This document shows, piece after piece, positions 53,419 through 63,599 of a stretch of DNA of 64,000 nt; the stretch's first letter is position 1; each line of letters begins with the position of its first letter. The translations under genes were made by a program, and so were the position numbers. The DNA is taken from NCBI GenBank assembly GCA_964017185.1, contig OZ024876.1:29909778-29973777 (forward strand), read 5' to 3'. The notes under the pieces were generated by a model that did no database searches, was not told the origin of the DNA, and saw nothing but the letters and a program-made list of their open reading frames with translations. This DNA comes from Rugalucina vietnamica. Lineage: Eukaryota > Mollusca > Bivalvia > Lucinida > Lucinidae.

Positions 53419-53657
53419 CTTACAGCCAACAGCAAAAAGAGGGACAGAACAGTTTGGATATGAACAACAACAGTATGACAGGTGAGAAGAGCAACCACAA
53501 ACAACGTTATACAGCTATTATGAAGACATATACCATAATCATCGGGAAACTGCGCGGGGAGGAAGACTTCCAGCAACCACCGAAAAGCAGGATGCAAGTT
53601 GTGGTGACCCACGTAGAGAAAAATGGCTATTTCTTCTGGGGCCAAGTTCTCTCCGAT
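53419..53657 (+). CDS. Tudor-domain protein, exon 3: start of the extended Tudor domain
   Basis: The acceptor TTAATTTCCACAG enters in phase 1 (G|CT) and the donor GTAAGT leaves in phase 0. It encodes residues 177-256: a polar Asn/Gln-rich segment, then from about residue 235 MQVVVTHVEKNGYFFWGQVL. The V-x-V-T-H-V-E...FWGQ pattern is the first conserved block of extended Tudor (SN-like plus Tudor) domains in TDRD proteins, which bind symmetrically dimethylated arginine in PIWI tails. The exon is bracketed by family A copies on both sides (14 bp upstream, 52 bp downstream). Confidence 0.85.
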
Positions 53658-53709
53658 GTAAGTGATTGTGGAATCCGATGTGGCACCAACATATCTGTAC
53701 TAAACTATT

Positions 53710-53909
53710 TGAGCCGCATCGTGAGAAAACAGGATTATTGCCTATGCGAAAACAAAGGCGCCTTTGTTTTCGCTACACGGATAGTACAAATTCTCTTCTT
53801 CTTAAATCCGAAATTTCAAGCTTCTAGCCTGCTCCTGTGACTGTACAGGTCGGTTTGTGTCAGACCAGGTCGGAAACCCCGAAGACCGGTTTTCTCACGT
53901 CGAGGCTCA
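53710..53909 (+). mobile_element. family A element, copy 13 (hairpin loop deleted)
   Basis: TTGAGCCGCATCGTGAGAAA to TTTTCTCACGTCGAGGCTCA. The central GCGAAAACAAAGGCG runs straight into CCTTTGTTTTCGC; the CTGATCAGC stems are gone. Confidence 0.9.
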
Positions 53910-54099
53910 TTTTATACAGTCCAACCTGTCAAGCAACACCTTATACCATAATTCATTGTTTATTGTCATTGTTTATAATCAGGGCTTTTTGAAAGGCTTA
54001 AGAGACAATTTGCAGGTCCCCATGGGTTTGAAATTTTGTAGATACGACTATGCCATGATATATTTCTAGTTAACATGATGTAAGGACATTCAACTGTAA

Positions 54100-54336
54100 T
54101 GGAGCCGCCTCGTGAGAAAACGAACAATCTGCATATGCGAAAACAAAGACGCAGATCAGCTTCGTGTAAACCGCAAAGCTGATCAGCGCCTTTGTTTTCG
54201 CTACACGGATAGTACAATTCCTTTACTTTCTAAATCCAAAATTTCCAGTCTCTAGCCATCTTCTGTGCTTGTACAGCTCGGTTCGTGTCGCACCTGGTCG
54301 GAACCCAAATTGTTGGTTTTCTCACGCACAGGCTCA
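54100..54336 (+). mobile_element. family A element, copy 14
   Basis: TGGAGCCGCCTCGTGAGAAA to TTTTCTCACGCACAGGCTCA; CGAACAATCTGC / AAATTGTTGG subtype; hairpin present. Confidence 0.9.
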
Positions 54337-54348
54337 ATGATAACATTG

Positions 54349-54772
54349 ATAACTACTGACCTCTCCTTGGAATCACTGCTACTGACCTCCCCTTGGAATC
54401 ACTGCTACTGACCTCCCCTTGGAATCACTGCTACTGACCTCCCCTTGGAATCACTGCTACTGACCTCCCCTTGGAATCACTGCTACTGACCTCACCTTGG
54501 AATCACTGCTACTGACCTCCCCTTGGAATCACTGCTACTGACCTCCCCTTGGAATCACTGCTACTGACCTCCCCTTGGAATCACTGCTACTGACCTCCCC
54601 TTGGAATCACTGCTACTGACCTCCCCTTGGAATCACTGCTACTGACCTCCCCTTGGAATCACTGCTACTGACCTCCCCTTGGAATCACTGCTACTGACCT
54701 CCCCTTGGAATCACTGCTACTGACCTCCCCTTGGAATCACTGCTACTGACCTCCCCTTGGAATCACTGCTCT
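54349..54772 (+). repeat. 26-bp minisatellite, about 16 units, nearly invariant
   Basis: The unit CTACTGACCTCCCCTTGGAA plus TCACTG repeats about 16 times with only two visible substitutions (CTCTCC, CTCACC). The high uniformity implies recent expansion. It lies in intron 3 of the Tudor gene. Confidence 0.97.
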
Positions 54773-54944
54773 CACAATAACTGTTCAGCTTCATTATACT
54801 GAGACTCATTGTGCCTTTATGTAAAGGTGGTGAATTATTCCTTTTTATTTTTCCATTTTTATTTTTTCCTACTTTTTCTTGGAAATTGTTCCCAAATTTT
54901 TCATTAAAAGCCACCTGAAAACCTGTAAAACCAACATGACCACT

Positions 54945-55177
54945 TGAGCCACTAAATTGGAAAACTAACAATCTGCATACACAAAAACCAAGACGCAGAT
55001 CAGCTTCGCGGTAACTTTTGTTTTCGCTACAGTCATATGTTTTCACTACAGGCATAGTACAATTTGTCTACTTTCTAAATCCAGAATTTGCAGCCTCTAG
55101 CCATCTTCTGTGCCCACTGAACAGCCTAGTTTGTGTTGGACCTGGTCGGAAATCCAGAAAACCCATGCGAAGGCTCA
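54945..55177 (+). mobile_element. family A element, copy 15
   Basis: TGAGCCACTAAATTGGAAAA to GAAAACCCATGCGAAGGCTCA. The hairpin is damaged by a short duplication of TTTTCGCTACAG. It ends 15 bp before exon 4 of the Tudor gene. Confidence 0.85.
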
Positions 55178-55192
55178 TTTATCGTCCTGTAG

Positions 55193-55326
55193 AAGCTGAA
55201 GGGTAATCGCACCAACATTGAGACTCTGGAGCGGATTGGTCAAGAATTACAGCTAGAGGAGAGCAGATTGGGGCCGATGAAAAATCTTGGACGATGTGCT
55301 GCCTTAGAGGATGGGGTCTGGTACCG
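55193..55326 (+). CDS. Tudor-domain protein, exon 4
   Basis: The acceptor ATTTATCGTCCTGTAG enters in phase 0 and the donor GTAAGC leaves in phase 2. It encodes residues 257-300 plus the split Arg301: KLKGNRTNIETLERIGQELQ, then LEESRLGPMKNLGRCAALED and GVWYR. The helical TLERIGQELQ, the 'G-x-C-A-A-x-E-D-x-x-W-Y-R' block and its position match the middle of TDRD extended Tudor domains, where the C-A/E-D/W-Y-R run enters the Tudor barrel. Confidence 0.85.
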
Positions 55327-55357
55327 GTAAGCAGACACATTGACTTTATTCAGGAAA

Positions 55358-55597
55358 TGAATCGCGACGTGAGAAAATCGGGATTCGGGATTTCCAACCA
55401 GGTCCTACACAAACCGGCCTGTACAGTCACAGAAGAAGGCTACAAGCTTGAAATTTTGAATATAGATAAAGGAGGAATTTGTACTATCCATGTAGCAAAA
55501 ACAAAGGTGCTGATCAGCTTCGCATTTACTGCGGAAGCTCAGATCTGCACCTTTGTTTTCGCACAGGCAAAAATCCAGTTTTCTCATGACGTGGATG
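55358..55597 (-). mobile_element. family A element, copy 16
   Basis: TGAATCGCGACGTGAGAAAA to TTTTCTCATGACGTGGATGA; ATCGGGATTCGGG / AAAATCCAG subtype. It starts 31 bp after the donor of exon 4. Confidence 0.85.
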
Positions 55598-55764
55598 AAA
55601 TATTGAAACTGACTGCTGTTAATGTCTTTGAATGAATTAATTGGTAACATACCATGCTTCGTCGCTTACTAAGTCGAGAATCAGTTATTTCGATTCCTGC
55701 ATAATTTAGTATCAGATAAGTTTCTTTTAAGTTTAAATCACAAGGCTGCCATTGTAGAAGGATA

Positions 55765-56000
55765 TGAGCCATCTCGTGGGAAAACCAACAATGTGGTTTC
55801 CGAACAGGTCCGACACAAACCGAGCTGTACAGTCACAGAAAATAGCTAGAAGCTTGAAATTTCGGATTTAAGTAGAAGAGGAATTATACTATCCGAGTAG
55901 CGAAAACAAAGGCGCTGATCAGCTTCGCGGTTACCGCGAAGCTGATCTGCGTCTTTGTTTTCGCCTATGCGGATTGTTGGTTTTCCCATGAGGCGGCTCA
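55765..56000 (-). mobile_element. family A element, copy 17 (well preserved)
   Basis: TGAGCCATCTCGTGGGAAAA to TTTTCCCATGAGGCGGCTCA; perfect hairpin GCGCTGATCAGCTTCGCGGT / TACCGCGAAGCTGATC; CCAACAATGTGG / GGATTGTTGG subtype. It closely resembles copy 3. Confidence 0.92.
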
Positions 56001-56350
56001 TATGTCGGTATTCTAATTTTGTATAGCAGTATACTGTAGATCCATAAATATTTGTGAGAACTTTATTTTTACTAATATTCGCGAATTGGTTGCCTCGCGA
56101 ATTCAAAGTTCTTGGTAATAAAGAACCACTTTAAAATTTATATAATACATGGACACTCGCTCGCGAATTCAAGGACTCACTAATAACACGGAAAAAGAAA
56201 AATCATGAAATAAAAGTCCACACAAAAATTTCCAAATTTATAGTAATGTAATGGAAGAAGGATTTTACTAGCATTTTACCAATATATATATACCGTAACA
56301 CCCTTACTAATTAGTTGCGCTGTGTATGAGAATAAAGATGTCAGTTAATT
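56001..56350. other. intron, nothing recognised
   Basis: AT-rich; GCGAATT words recur (GAATATTCGCGAATT-like) near 56050-56170 but do not make a clear element. Confidence 0.4.
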
Positions 56351-58087
56351 TGAGCTGAGTCATGAGAATATGGGATTTTGCTTATGCAATAATCAAAGAC
56401 ACAGATGAGCTGTGCTGTTACTGCACACCTAATCAAGGCCTTTTTATTTGCTATGCTGAGCAATTTGTCTTCTTATTTCTATCCAATATCCAAAATTTCA
56501 AAATTCCTTCTTTACCTAACTGTACGGTCAGATTTGAGTTGGATCAGGTCGGAAATCCCGATGACCTGTTTTTAGCTCACCTGAGCCGAAAGCTCACAAG
56601 GTGAGCTTATAGGATGGCCATGCTCCTTCGTCCGTCCGTCGTCGTCCGTCCACAATTTCAAAGATCTTCTCCTCTGAAACCGTTTGGCCAATCAAAGCCA
56701 AACTTTATGTGGAGCATCCTTAGGAAGGGTGAACGAAAGTTTATATAAATGGTCCAGGTCACATGACCAAGATGGCCGCCATGGCTATAAATAGCAAAAA
56801 CCTTTAAAAATCTTCTCCAGAACCAGTGGGCCGATTTCCACGAAACTTGGTATGTAGCATCGGGGACGCAGGCCCATCATAGTTTATATAAATCATGACC
56901 CTAGGATGACCTTGACCTATTTTACGACAAGGTCAACTTAGGTCTCCAATGCATTTGAATAGGAAAAAATGGTAAAATGCTATTTAATGGGTAAAACTTA
57001 CTGGGAATTGGCAAATGGACAAAAGATTAATGTTAATGGAAAATTTTAGCCCCTGGGGGGTTGTCTGCCCCTGCCCCAGGGCTATATACATGTATATTTT
57101 CATAATAATGAAACATCTTCTCCCCTGAAACCACTTGGCCAATCAAAGCCAAACTTCATATGGAGCATCCTTGGGAAGGGGGAAAGAAAGTTTATATAAA
57201 TAGTCAAGGTCACATGACCAAGATGGCCGCCATGGCTATAAATAGAAAAAACCTTTAAAAATCTTCTCCAGAACCAGAAGGCCAATGATTTTGAAACTTG
57301 GTGTGAAGCATCAGTGACTGGAGCTCTACAAAGTTCATATAAATCATGCCCCTGGGATGACCTTGACCTATTTTACGGCAAGGTCAACATAGGTCGCTCA
57401 TGCATTTGAATGGGGAAAAGTGTTTAAATGTCATTTGTAGGGAAAAACTTGCAAGAAATGGTCAAATGGACTTAAGATTGATGATTCTGACCCCAGGGGT
57501 CTGTCTGCCCCCACCCCGGGGCAATATACATGTATATTACAGTGATATTCAAAGATCTTCTTCTCTGAAACTGCTTGGCCAATCAAAGCCAAACTTTATG
57601 AGGAGCATTGTTAGGAAGTGGGATTGAAAGTGTATATAAATGGTCAAGGTCACATGACCAAGATGGCTGCCATGGCTATAAATAGCAAAAACCTTTAAAA
57701 ATCTTTTTCTCCAGAACCAGAAGGCCTATGATTTTGAAACTTGGCATGAAGCATCAGGCAATGGGACATCTACAAAGTTTATATAAATCGTGACCCTTGG
57801 ATGACCTTGACCTATTTTAGGGCAAGGTCAACTTAGGTCGCCCATGCATTTGAATGGGGAAAATTGTTAAAATGTCATTTGAAGGGCAAAACTTGCAGTA
57901 AATTGGCAAATGGACTGCAGTTTTATGTTTTCAAAAAGAAATTGACTCCAGGGGTTGCTCTGACCCGTCCCTGGGGTTATATACATGTATAGTACCATTC
58001 TAGTCAAACAAGTTTATTGGTATATATCTCGGGTTTCAGGTGAGCGTTTACAGGACCATTGGTCCTCTGGTCTAGCAGCGAGGCTCA
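56351..58087 (+). mobile_element. family A element, copy 18, split by a family B element
   Basis: Left part to about 56570 (TGAGCTGAGTCATGAGAATA ... GTCGGAAATCCCGATGACCT). The right terminus CTAGCAGCGAGGCTCA lies at 58072-58087. Together they make one diverged A copy. Confidence 0.8.
56571..58071 (+). mobile_element. family B element, copy 7 (complete)
   Basis: Inserted in an A copy, which fixes the ends at TTTTAGCTCACCTGAGCCGA and GGACCATTGGTCCTCTGGT. Three internal units of about 460-480 bp carry CTTGGCCAATCAAAGCCAAA, GGTCACATGACCAAGATGGC, TGACCTTGACCTATTTTACG and GGCAATATACATGTATAT. The 5' end can fold (AGCTCACC/GGTGAGCT around GAGCC/GGCTC), and the 3' end holds the palindrome AGGACCATTGGTCCT a few bases from the terminus. 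There is no coding sequence. The layout matches non-autonomous Helentron-type elements (inference). Confidence 0.9.
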
Positions 58088-59600
58088 TTTTTAGCTCACC
58101 TGAGCCGTCAGGCTCACAAGGTGAGCTTATAGTATACCCATGCTCCGTCGTCCGTCCGTCCGTCGTCCACCATTTTCAAAGATCTTCTCCTCTGAAACCG
58201 CTTGGCCAATCAAAGCCAAATTTTACATGAAGCATCTATGGGAAGGGGGAACCAATGTGTATATAAATAATCCAGGTCACATGACCAAGATGGCCGCCAT
58301 GCCCATATATGGTAAAAATCCTTCAAAAATCTTCTTCTCCGGAACCACTGGACCGATTTCAACCAAACTTGGCATGAAGCATTAATGGCTCAAGCACTAC
58401 AATGTGTATATAAATCATGACCCTATGATGACCTTGACCTATTTTACGGCAAGGTCAACATAGGTCGCGAATGCATTTGAATGGGAAAAATTGTTAAATT
58501 GTCATTTAAAGGAAAAATCTTGCAGAAAATGAGCAGTAGGACTGAATATTAATGATTCTGAAAAAAATTGGGCACCAGGGGCTCATCCGCCCCCACCCCG
58601 GGGCAATATACATGTATATCTCCATAATATTCAAACATCTTCTCCTCTGAAACCGCCTGGCCAATCAAAGCGAAATTTTATGTGAAGCATCAATAGGAAG
58701 GGGTAACAAATATGTATATAAAAAATCCAGGTCACATGACCAAGATGGCCGCCATGCCCATATATGGTAAAAACCGTTCAAAAATCTTCTTCTCCAGAAC
58801 CAGTTGACCGATTTCAACGAAACTTGGCACGAAGCATCGATGGCTCAAGCACTACAATGTATATATAAATCATGACCCTGTGATGACCTTGACCTATTTT
58901 ACGGGAAGGTCAACATAGGTCACCAATGCATTTGAATGGGGAAAACTTTTAAAATGTCATTTAAAGTGAATGTCTTGCAGGAAATGGGCAGTAGGACTGG
59001 ATATTAATGATTCTGAAAAAAATTGGACCCCAGGGGCTCATGTGCCCCCACCCCGGGGCAATATACATGTATATTTCCATAATATTCAAACGTCTTCTCC
59101 TCTGAAACCGCTTGGCCAAACAAAGCCAAATTTTAAGTGAAGCATCTATAGAATGGGGAAATCAATGTATATATAAATAATCTAGGTCACATGACCAAGA
59201 TGGCCTCCATGCCCATATATGGTAAAAACCCATCAAAAATCATCTTCTCTGAAACCAATAGACTGATTTCAAGGAAACTTGGCGTGAGGCATCGATGGCT
59301 AAAGTACTCCAATGTATATATAAATCATGACCCTGTGATGACCTTGACCAAGTTTATGGCAAGGTCAACATGGGTTGCCTGTGCATCTGAATTGGGAAAA
59401 CTGTTAAAATGTCATTTGAAGGAAAAAGCCAACAGGAAATTGGCAAATGGACAGAATATTGAAGATTCTGAAAAAAAGAAAATGGCCCAAGGGCTTCATC
59501 TCCGCTGCACTGGAGTTAAATACCATAATATTCAAACATGTTTATTGGTATATGCAGCTGATCTCAGGTGAGCGTTTACAGGACCATTGGTCCTCTGGTG
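58088..59600 (+). mobile_element. family B element, copy 8 (complete)
   Basis: TTTTTAGCTCACCTGAGCCG start; three units of about 460 bp; ends CAGGTGAGCGTTTACAGGAC and CATTGGTCCTCTGGT. Seven bases after the end comes the first of the repeated Tudor exon fragments. Confidence 0.9.
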
Positions 59601-59606
59601 TTATAG

Positions 59607-59865
59607 AGCCTGGAACATGTCTACCATAGATGAGGGCATACATGATGTTCTATTTATAAACTTTGGAAATACCGTCTCTCTATTCTTTTATTACAGTACC
59701 TGGAACATGTCTACCACGAGTGAGGGCAATCATTATGTTCTATTTATAAACTTTGGAAATACAGTCTCTCTATTCTTTTGTAACAGTGCCAGGAACATGT
59801 CTACCACGAGTGAGGACAAACATGATGTTCTATTTATAAACATTGGAAATACTGCCTCTCTTCTG
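59607..59865 (+). pseudogene. three tandem partial copies of the Tudor exon (90-bp period)
   Basis: Copies start at 59607, 59697 and 59787, each after a TATAG or (A)CAG acceptor-like end. They repeat the first 70-odd bases of the exon at 61952: CTGGAACATGTCTACCACGA, GATGTTCTATTTATAAACTT, TGGAAATAC. The exact 90-bp period keeps one open frame through all three (WNMST...DVLFINFGNT recurring). The copies read FIN or FIG where the functional exon reads FID-FGNT, and none has a donor. They look like by-products of local tandem duplication and not used exons. If spliced in, they would add Tudor-strand-like repeats. Confidence 0.8.
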
Positions 59866-61835
59866 TTTTTAGCTCACCTGAGCCGTCAGGCTCACAAGGT
59901 GAGCTTATATTATACCCATGCTCCGTCGTCCGTCCGTCCGTCCGTTGTCCGTCCATCGTCCACCATTTTCAAAGATCTTCTTCTCTGAAACAGCTTGGCC
60001 AATCAAAGCCAAATTTTACATGAAGCATCTATGGGAAGGGGGAACCAATGTATATATAAATAATCCAGGTCACATGACCAAGATGGCCGCCATGCCCATA
60101 TATGGTAAAAACCCTTCAAAAATCTTCTTCTCCGGAACCACTGGACCGATTTCAACCAAACTTGGCATGAAGCATCGATGACTCAAGTACTACAATGTGT
60201 ATATAAATCATGACCTTGCGGTGACCTTGACCTATTTTACGGCAAGGTAAACATAGGTCGCCTTTGCATTTGAATGGGAAAAATTGTTAAATTGTCATTT
60301 AAAGGAAAAATCTTGCAGAAAATGAGCAGTAGGACTGAATATTAATGATTCTGAAAAAAATTGGACCCCAGGCGCTCATGTGCCCCCACCCCGGGGCAAT
60401 ATACATGTATATCTTCACTATATTCAAATGTCTTCTCCTCTGAAACCGCTTGACCAATCAAAGCCAAATTTTATGTAAAGCATCAATAGGAAGGGATAAC
60501 CAATGTGTATATAAATAATCCAGGTCACATGACCAAGATGGCCGCCATGCCCATATATGGTAAAAACCCTTCAAAAATCTTTTTATCTGGAACCTGTGGA
60601 CCAATTTCAATGAAACTTGGCATGAAGCATCGATGACTAAAGCACTACAATGTATATATAAATCATGACCCTGTGATGACCTTGACCTATTTTACGGCAA
60701 GGTCAACATAGGTCGCCAATGCATTTGAATGGGGAAAACTTTTAAAATGACATTTAAAGTGAAAGTCTTGCAGGAAATGGGCAGTAGGACTGAATATTAA
60801 AAAATGGACCCCAGGGGCTCATGTGCCCCCACCCCGGGGCAATATACATGTATATCTTCACTATATTCAAACGTCTGCTCCTCTGAAACCACTTGACCAA
60901 TCAAAGCCAAATTTTATGTAATGCATCAATAGGAAGGGATAACCAATGTGTATACAAATAATCCAGGTCACATGACCAAGATGGCCGCCATGCCCAAATA
61001 TCGTAAAAACCCTTCAAAAATCTTTTTCTCTGGAACCGTTGGACCAATTTCAATGAAACTTGGCATGAAACATTGATGGTTAAAGCACTACAATGTATAT
61101 ATAAATCATGACCCTGTGATGACCTTGACCTATTTTATGGCAAGGTCAACATAGGTCACCAATGCATTTGAATGGGGAAAACTTTTAAAATGTCATTTAA
61201 AGTGATTTTCTTGCAGGAAATGGGCTAAAGGACTGACTATTAATGATTCTGACAAAAAAATGGACCACAGGGGCTCATATGCCCCCACCCCGGGGCAATA
61301 TACTTGTGTATCTCCATAATATTCAAACATGTGCTCCTCTGAAACCACTTGGCCAATCAAAGCCAAATTTTATGTGAAGCATCTAAAGGATGGGGTAATC
61401 AATGTATATTTAAATAATCCAGGTCACATGACCAAGATGGCCGCCAGGCCCATATATAGTAAAAATCTCTCAAAAATCTTCTTCTCCGGAACCAGTGGAC
61501 AGATTTCAAGGAAACTTGGCTTGAAGCATCTATGGCTCAAGTACTACAATGTATATATAAATCATGACCCTGTGATGACCTTGACCCAGTTTATGGCAAG
61601 GTCAACATGGGTTGCCAATGCATTTGAATGAGAATAACTGTTAAAATGTCATTTGAAGGAAAAAGCCAGCAGGAAATTGGCAAATGGACAAAATATTGAT
61701 TATTCTGAAAAAGAAAATGGCCCAAGGGCTTCATCTGCCCCTGCACTGGGATTAAATACCATAATATTCAAACATGTTTATTGGTATATGCTGCAGATCT
61801 CAGGTGAGCATTTACAGGACCATTGGTCCTCTGGT
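59866..61835 (+). mobile_element. family B element, copy 9 (complete, four units)
   Basis: TTTTTAGCTCACCTGAGCCG start directly in the pyrimidine tract of the exon array; ends CAGGTGAGCATTTACAGGAC and CATTGGTCCTCTGGT. It is closely similar to copy 8 but one unit longer. Unit landmarks: GGTCACATGACCAAGATGGC, CTGTGATGACCTTGACCTAT, CCACCCCGGGGCAATATACA. Confidence 0.9.
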
Positions 61836-61842
61836 GTTACAG

Positions 61843-61951
61843 AGCCTGGAACATGTCTACCACAAGTGATGGCAAACATGATGTTCTACAGGGTGTCTCA
61901 AAAAAAGCAACTACAAGGTCTGTTTACTGTCTCTCTTCCTTTTTGTTACAG
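61843..61951 (+). pseudogene. fourth partial copy of the Tudor exon
   Basis: AGCCTGGAACATGTCTACCA to GATGTTCTA after the acceptor-like GTGTTACAG. Unrelated CAGGGTGTCTCAAAAAAAGC and CTACAAGG then replace the exon body before the pyrimidine tract of the real exon. It lacks the FIDFGN part. Confidence 0.75.
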
Positions 61952-62103
61952 AGCCTGGAACATGTCTACCACGAGTGAGGGCAAACATGATGTTCTATTT
62001 ATAGACTTTGGAAATACCGCCTCTCTCAGTGATTCTGATGTCTGTAAAGCTGCCATGCACATCTGGGCCATACCTCCAATGGCAAAACCCTTCAGACTAA
62101 TTG
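61952..62103 (+). CDS. Tudor-domain protein, exon 5: Tudor barrel core
   Basis: The acceptor CTCTTCCTTTTTGTTACAG enters in phase 2 (CG|A, Arg301) and the donor GTAAAA leaves in phase 1. It encodes residues 302-351: AWNMSTTSEGKHDVLFIDFG, NTASLSDSDVCKAAMHIWAI and PPMAKPFRLI. Joined to exon 4 this gives W-Y-R-A-W...V-L-F-I-D-F-G-N, the hallmark strand pair of Tudor domains (aromatic cage W/Y, F, F and the Asn/Asp that contacts methyl-arginine), followed by the IPP-x-A-x-x-F/C-L linker typical of TDRD extended Tudors. The gene continues beyond the window. Confidence 0.88.
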
Positions 62104-62284
62104 GTAAAAACATACTTTACAGGCTCTTGTAATTTAGGCGGCTTCAACACAAAATCTTCTTTTATTGTAAGAAAGGATTTGGCTTTTGCATTCTGAGCAT
62201 ACTTGCCATTCAAGTCAATGGAGACTTTATGAAAACTACACATTTGCACCTGCTCTTAAAGGATCTCAGTTTTAATTTTGTTGA

Positions 62285-62521
62285 TGAGCTGTGGCATCAT
62301 ACAACCAACATTCTGCATATGCGAAAACAAAGCCCCAGACCAGCTACGCAGTAACCGCAAAGCTGATCAGCGCCTTTGTTTTCCCTACTCAGATAGTACA
62401 GTCTCTCTCCTTCCAAAAACTGAAATTTCAAGCTTCTAGCCATCCTCTGTAGGTGTACAGGCCAGTTGTTGTCAGACCTGGTCGGAAACCCAAATTGTTG
62501 GTTTTCTCATGACGCGGCTCA
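62285..62521 (+). mobile_element. family A element, copy 19
   Basis: TGAGCTGTGGCATCATACAA to TTTTCTCATGACGCGGCTCA; ACCAACATTCTGC / AAATTGTTGG subtype. Confidence 0.88.
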
Positions 62522-62552
62522 TTTACAGAAGTTGCTCTTCAGGTTTGCTAAA

Positions 62553-62774
62553 TGAGCCGCCTTATGGGAAAACCAACAATCTGCATATGCGAAAACAAAG
62601 ACGCAGAACCGCGAAGCTGATCAGCGCCTTTGTTTTCGCTACATGGATAGTACACTTCCTCTACTTCCTAAATCCGAAAGTTCAAGCTTCTAGCCTGCTT
62701 GTGTGACTGTACAGCCTGATTTGTGCCAGACCTGTTCAGAAACCACATTGTTGGTTTTCCCACGAGGTGGCTCA
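62553..62774 (+). mobile_element. family A element, copy 20
   Basis: TGAGCCGCCTTATGGGAAAA to TTTTCCCACGAGGTGGCTCA; one hairpin arm is shortened (GACGCAGAACCGCGAAGCTG). Confidence 0.88.
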
Positions 62775-62845
62775 AATGTACTTAGTGAAGTATCTTATTT
62801 CCTTATCCCAAGTGCTGTTTTCTGTGGCTATTATAAATGCTGATT

Positions 62846-63051
62846 TGAGCCGCATCATGAGAAAAACAACATTTTGCATATGTGAAAACAATGGTGCAGA
62901 TCAGCAGATCAGATTAACAGTTACTGATCACCCCCTTTGTTTTCACTATATGGATAGAACAATTTTTAAATTTCCAGCCTCTAGCCTACAGCTAAGTTTA
63001 TGTCAGACCTGTTCGGAAACTACATTGTAGGTTTTCACATGAAGCAGCTCA
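62846..63051 (+). mobile_element. family A element, copy 21 (diverged)
   Basis: TTGAGCCGCATCATGAGAAA to TTTTCACATGAAGCAGCTCA; hairpin degraded. Confidence 0.8.
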
Positions 63052-63074
63052 TTTGTGACAAACCTAGTCATAAG

Positions 63075-63304
63075 TGAGCCGCATCATGAGAAAACTGGAG
63101 TTTTGCCTGTGCCAAAACAAAGACGCAGATCAGCTTCGCAGTAACTGCAAAGCATATCAGCGCCTTTGTTTTCACTACACGTTTAGTACAATTTCTCTTC
63201 TTCAGAAATTTCAAGCTTCTAGCTTTCTTCTGTGATTGTACAGACTGATTTGTGTCAGACCTGGTTTGAAACCCCGAAGACAGGTTTTCTCACGTTTTGG
63301 CTCA
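63075..63304 (+). mobile_element. family A element, copy 22
   Basis: TGAGCCGCATCATGAGAAAA to TTTTCTCACGTTTTGGCTCA; CTGGAGTTTTGCC / AAGACAGGTTTTC subtype. Confidence 0.88.
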
Positions 63305-63346
63305 TGTAAATCCAGAGCTGATGAGCAATTTCATTTTGGCTACACA

Positions 63347-63582
63347 TGAGCTGCGACGTGAGAAAACAGGTCTACGGGGTTTTTGACCACGTCTTACACA
63401 AACCGATCTGTACAGTCACAGAAGCAGGCTAGAAGCTTGAAATTTCCGATTTAAGAAGAAGAGAAATTGTACTTCCGTTTAGCGAAAACAAAGGCACTGA
63501 TCAGCTTCGCAGTAACTGGGAAGCTGATCTGCGCCTTTGTTTTTGCATAGGCAAAAATCCGGTTTTCTCTCGATGCGGCTCA
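63347..63582 (-). mobile_element. family A element, copy 23
   Basis: TGAGCTGCGACGTGAGAAAA to TTTTCTCTCGATGCGGCTCA; CAGGTCTACGGGG / AAAATCCGG subtype; hairpin CAGCTTCGCAGTAACTGGGA. Confidence 0.88.
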
Positions 63583-63599
63583 CATAGCCTTCGTGTTAG

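Noticed and set aside
53289-53840. 183-codon open frame through the Tudor exon as a single gene
   Set aside because: Its first and last parts are family A sequence; only 53419-53657 is bounded by good splice sites and carries Tudor motifs.
54349-54772. CRISPR-like regular array
   Set aside because: Units of 26 bp follow each other without unique spacers, in a eukaryotic intron; this is a minisatellite.
59191-59571. 126-codon open frame with MTKMASMPIYGKNPSK
   Set aside because: Translation of family B tandem units; the same peptide recurs at several B copies (for example 58140, 59918, 61329).
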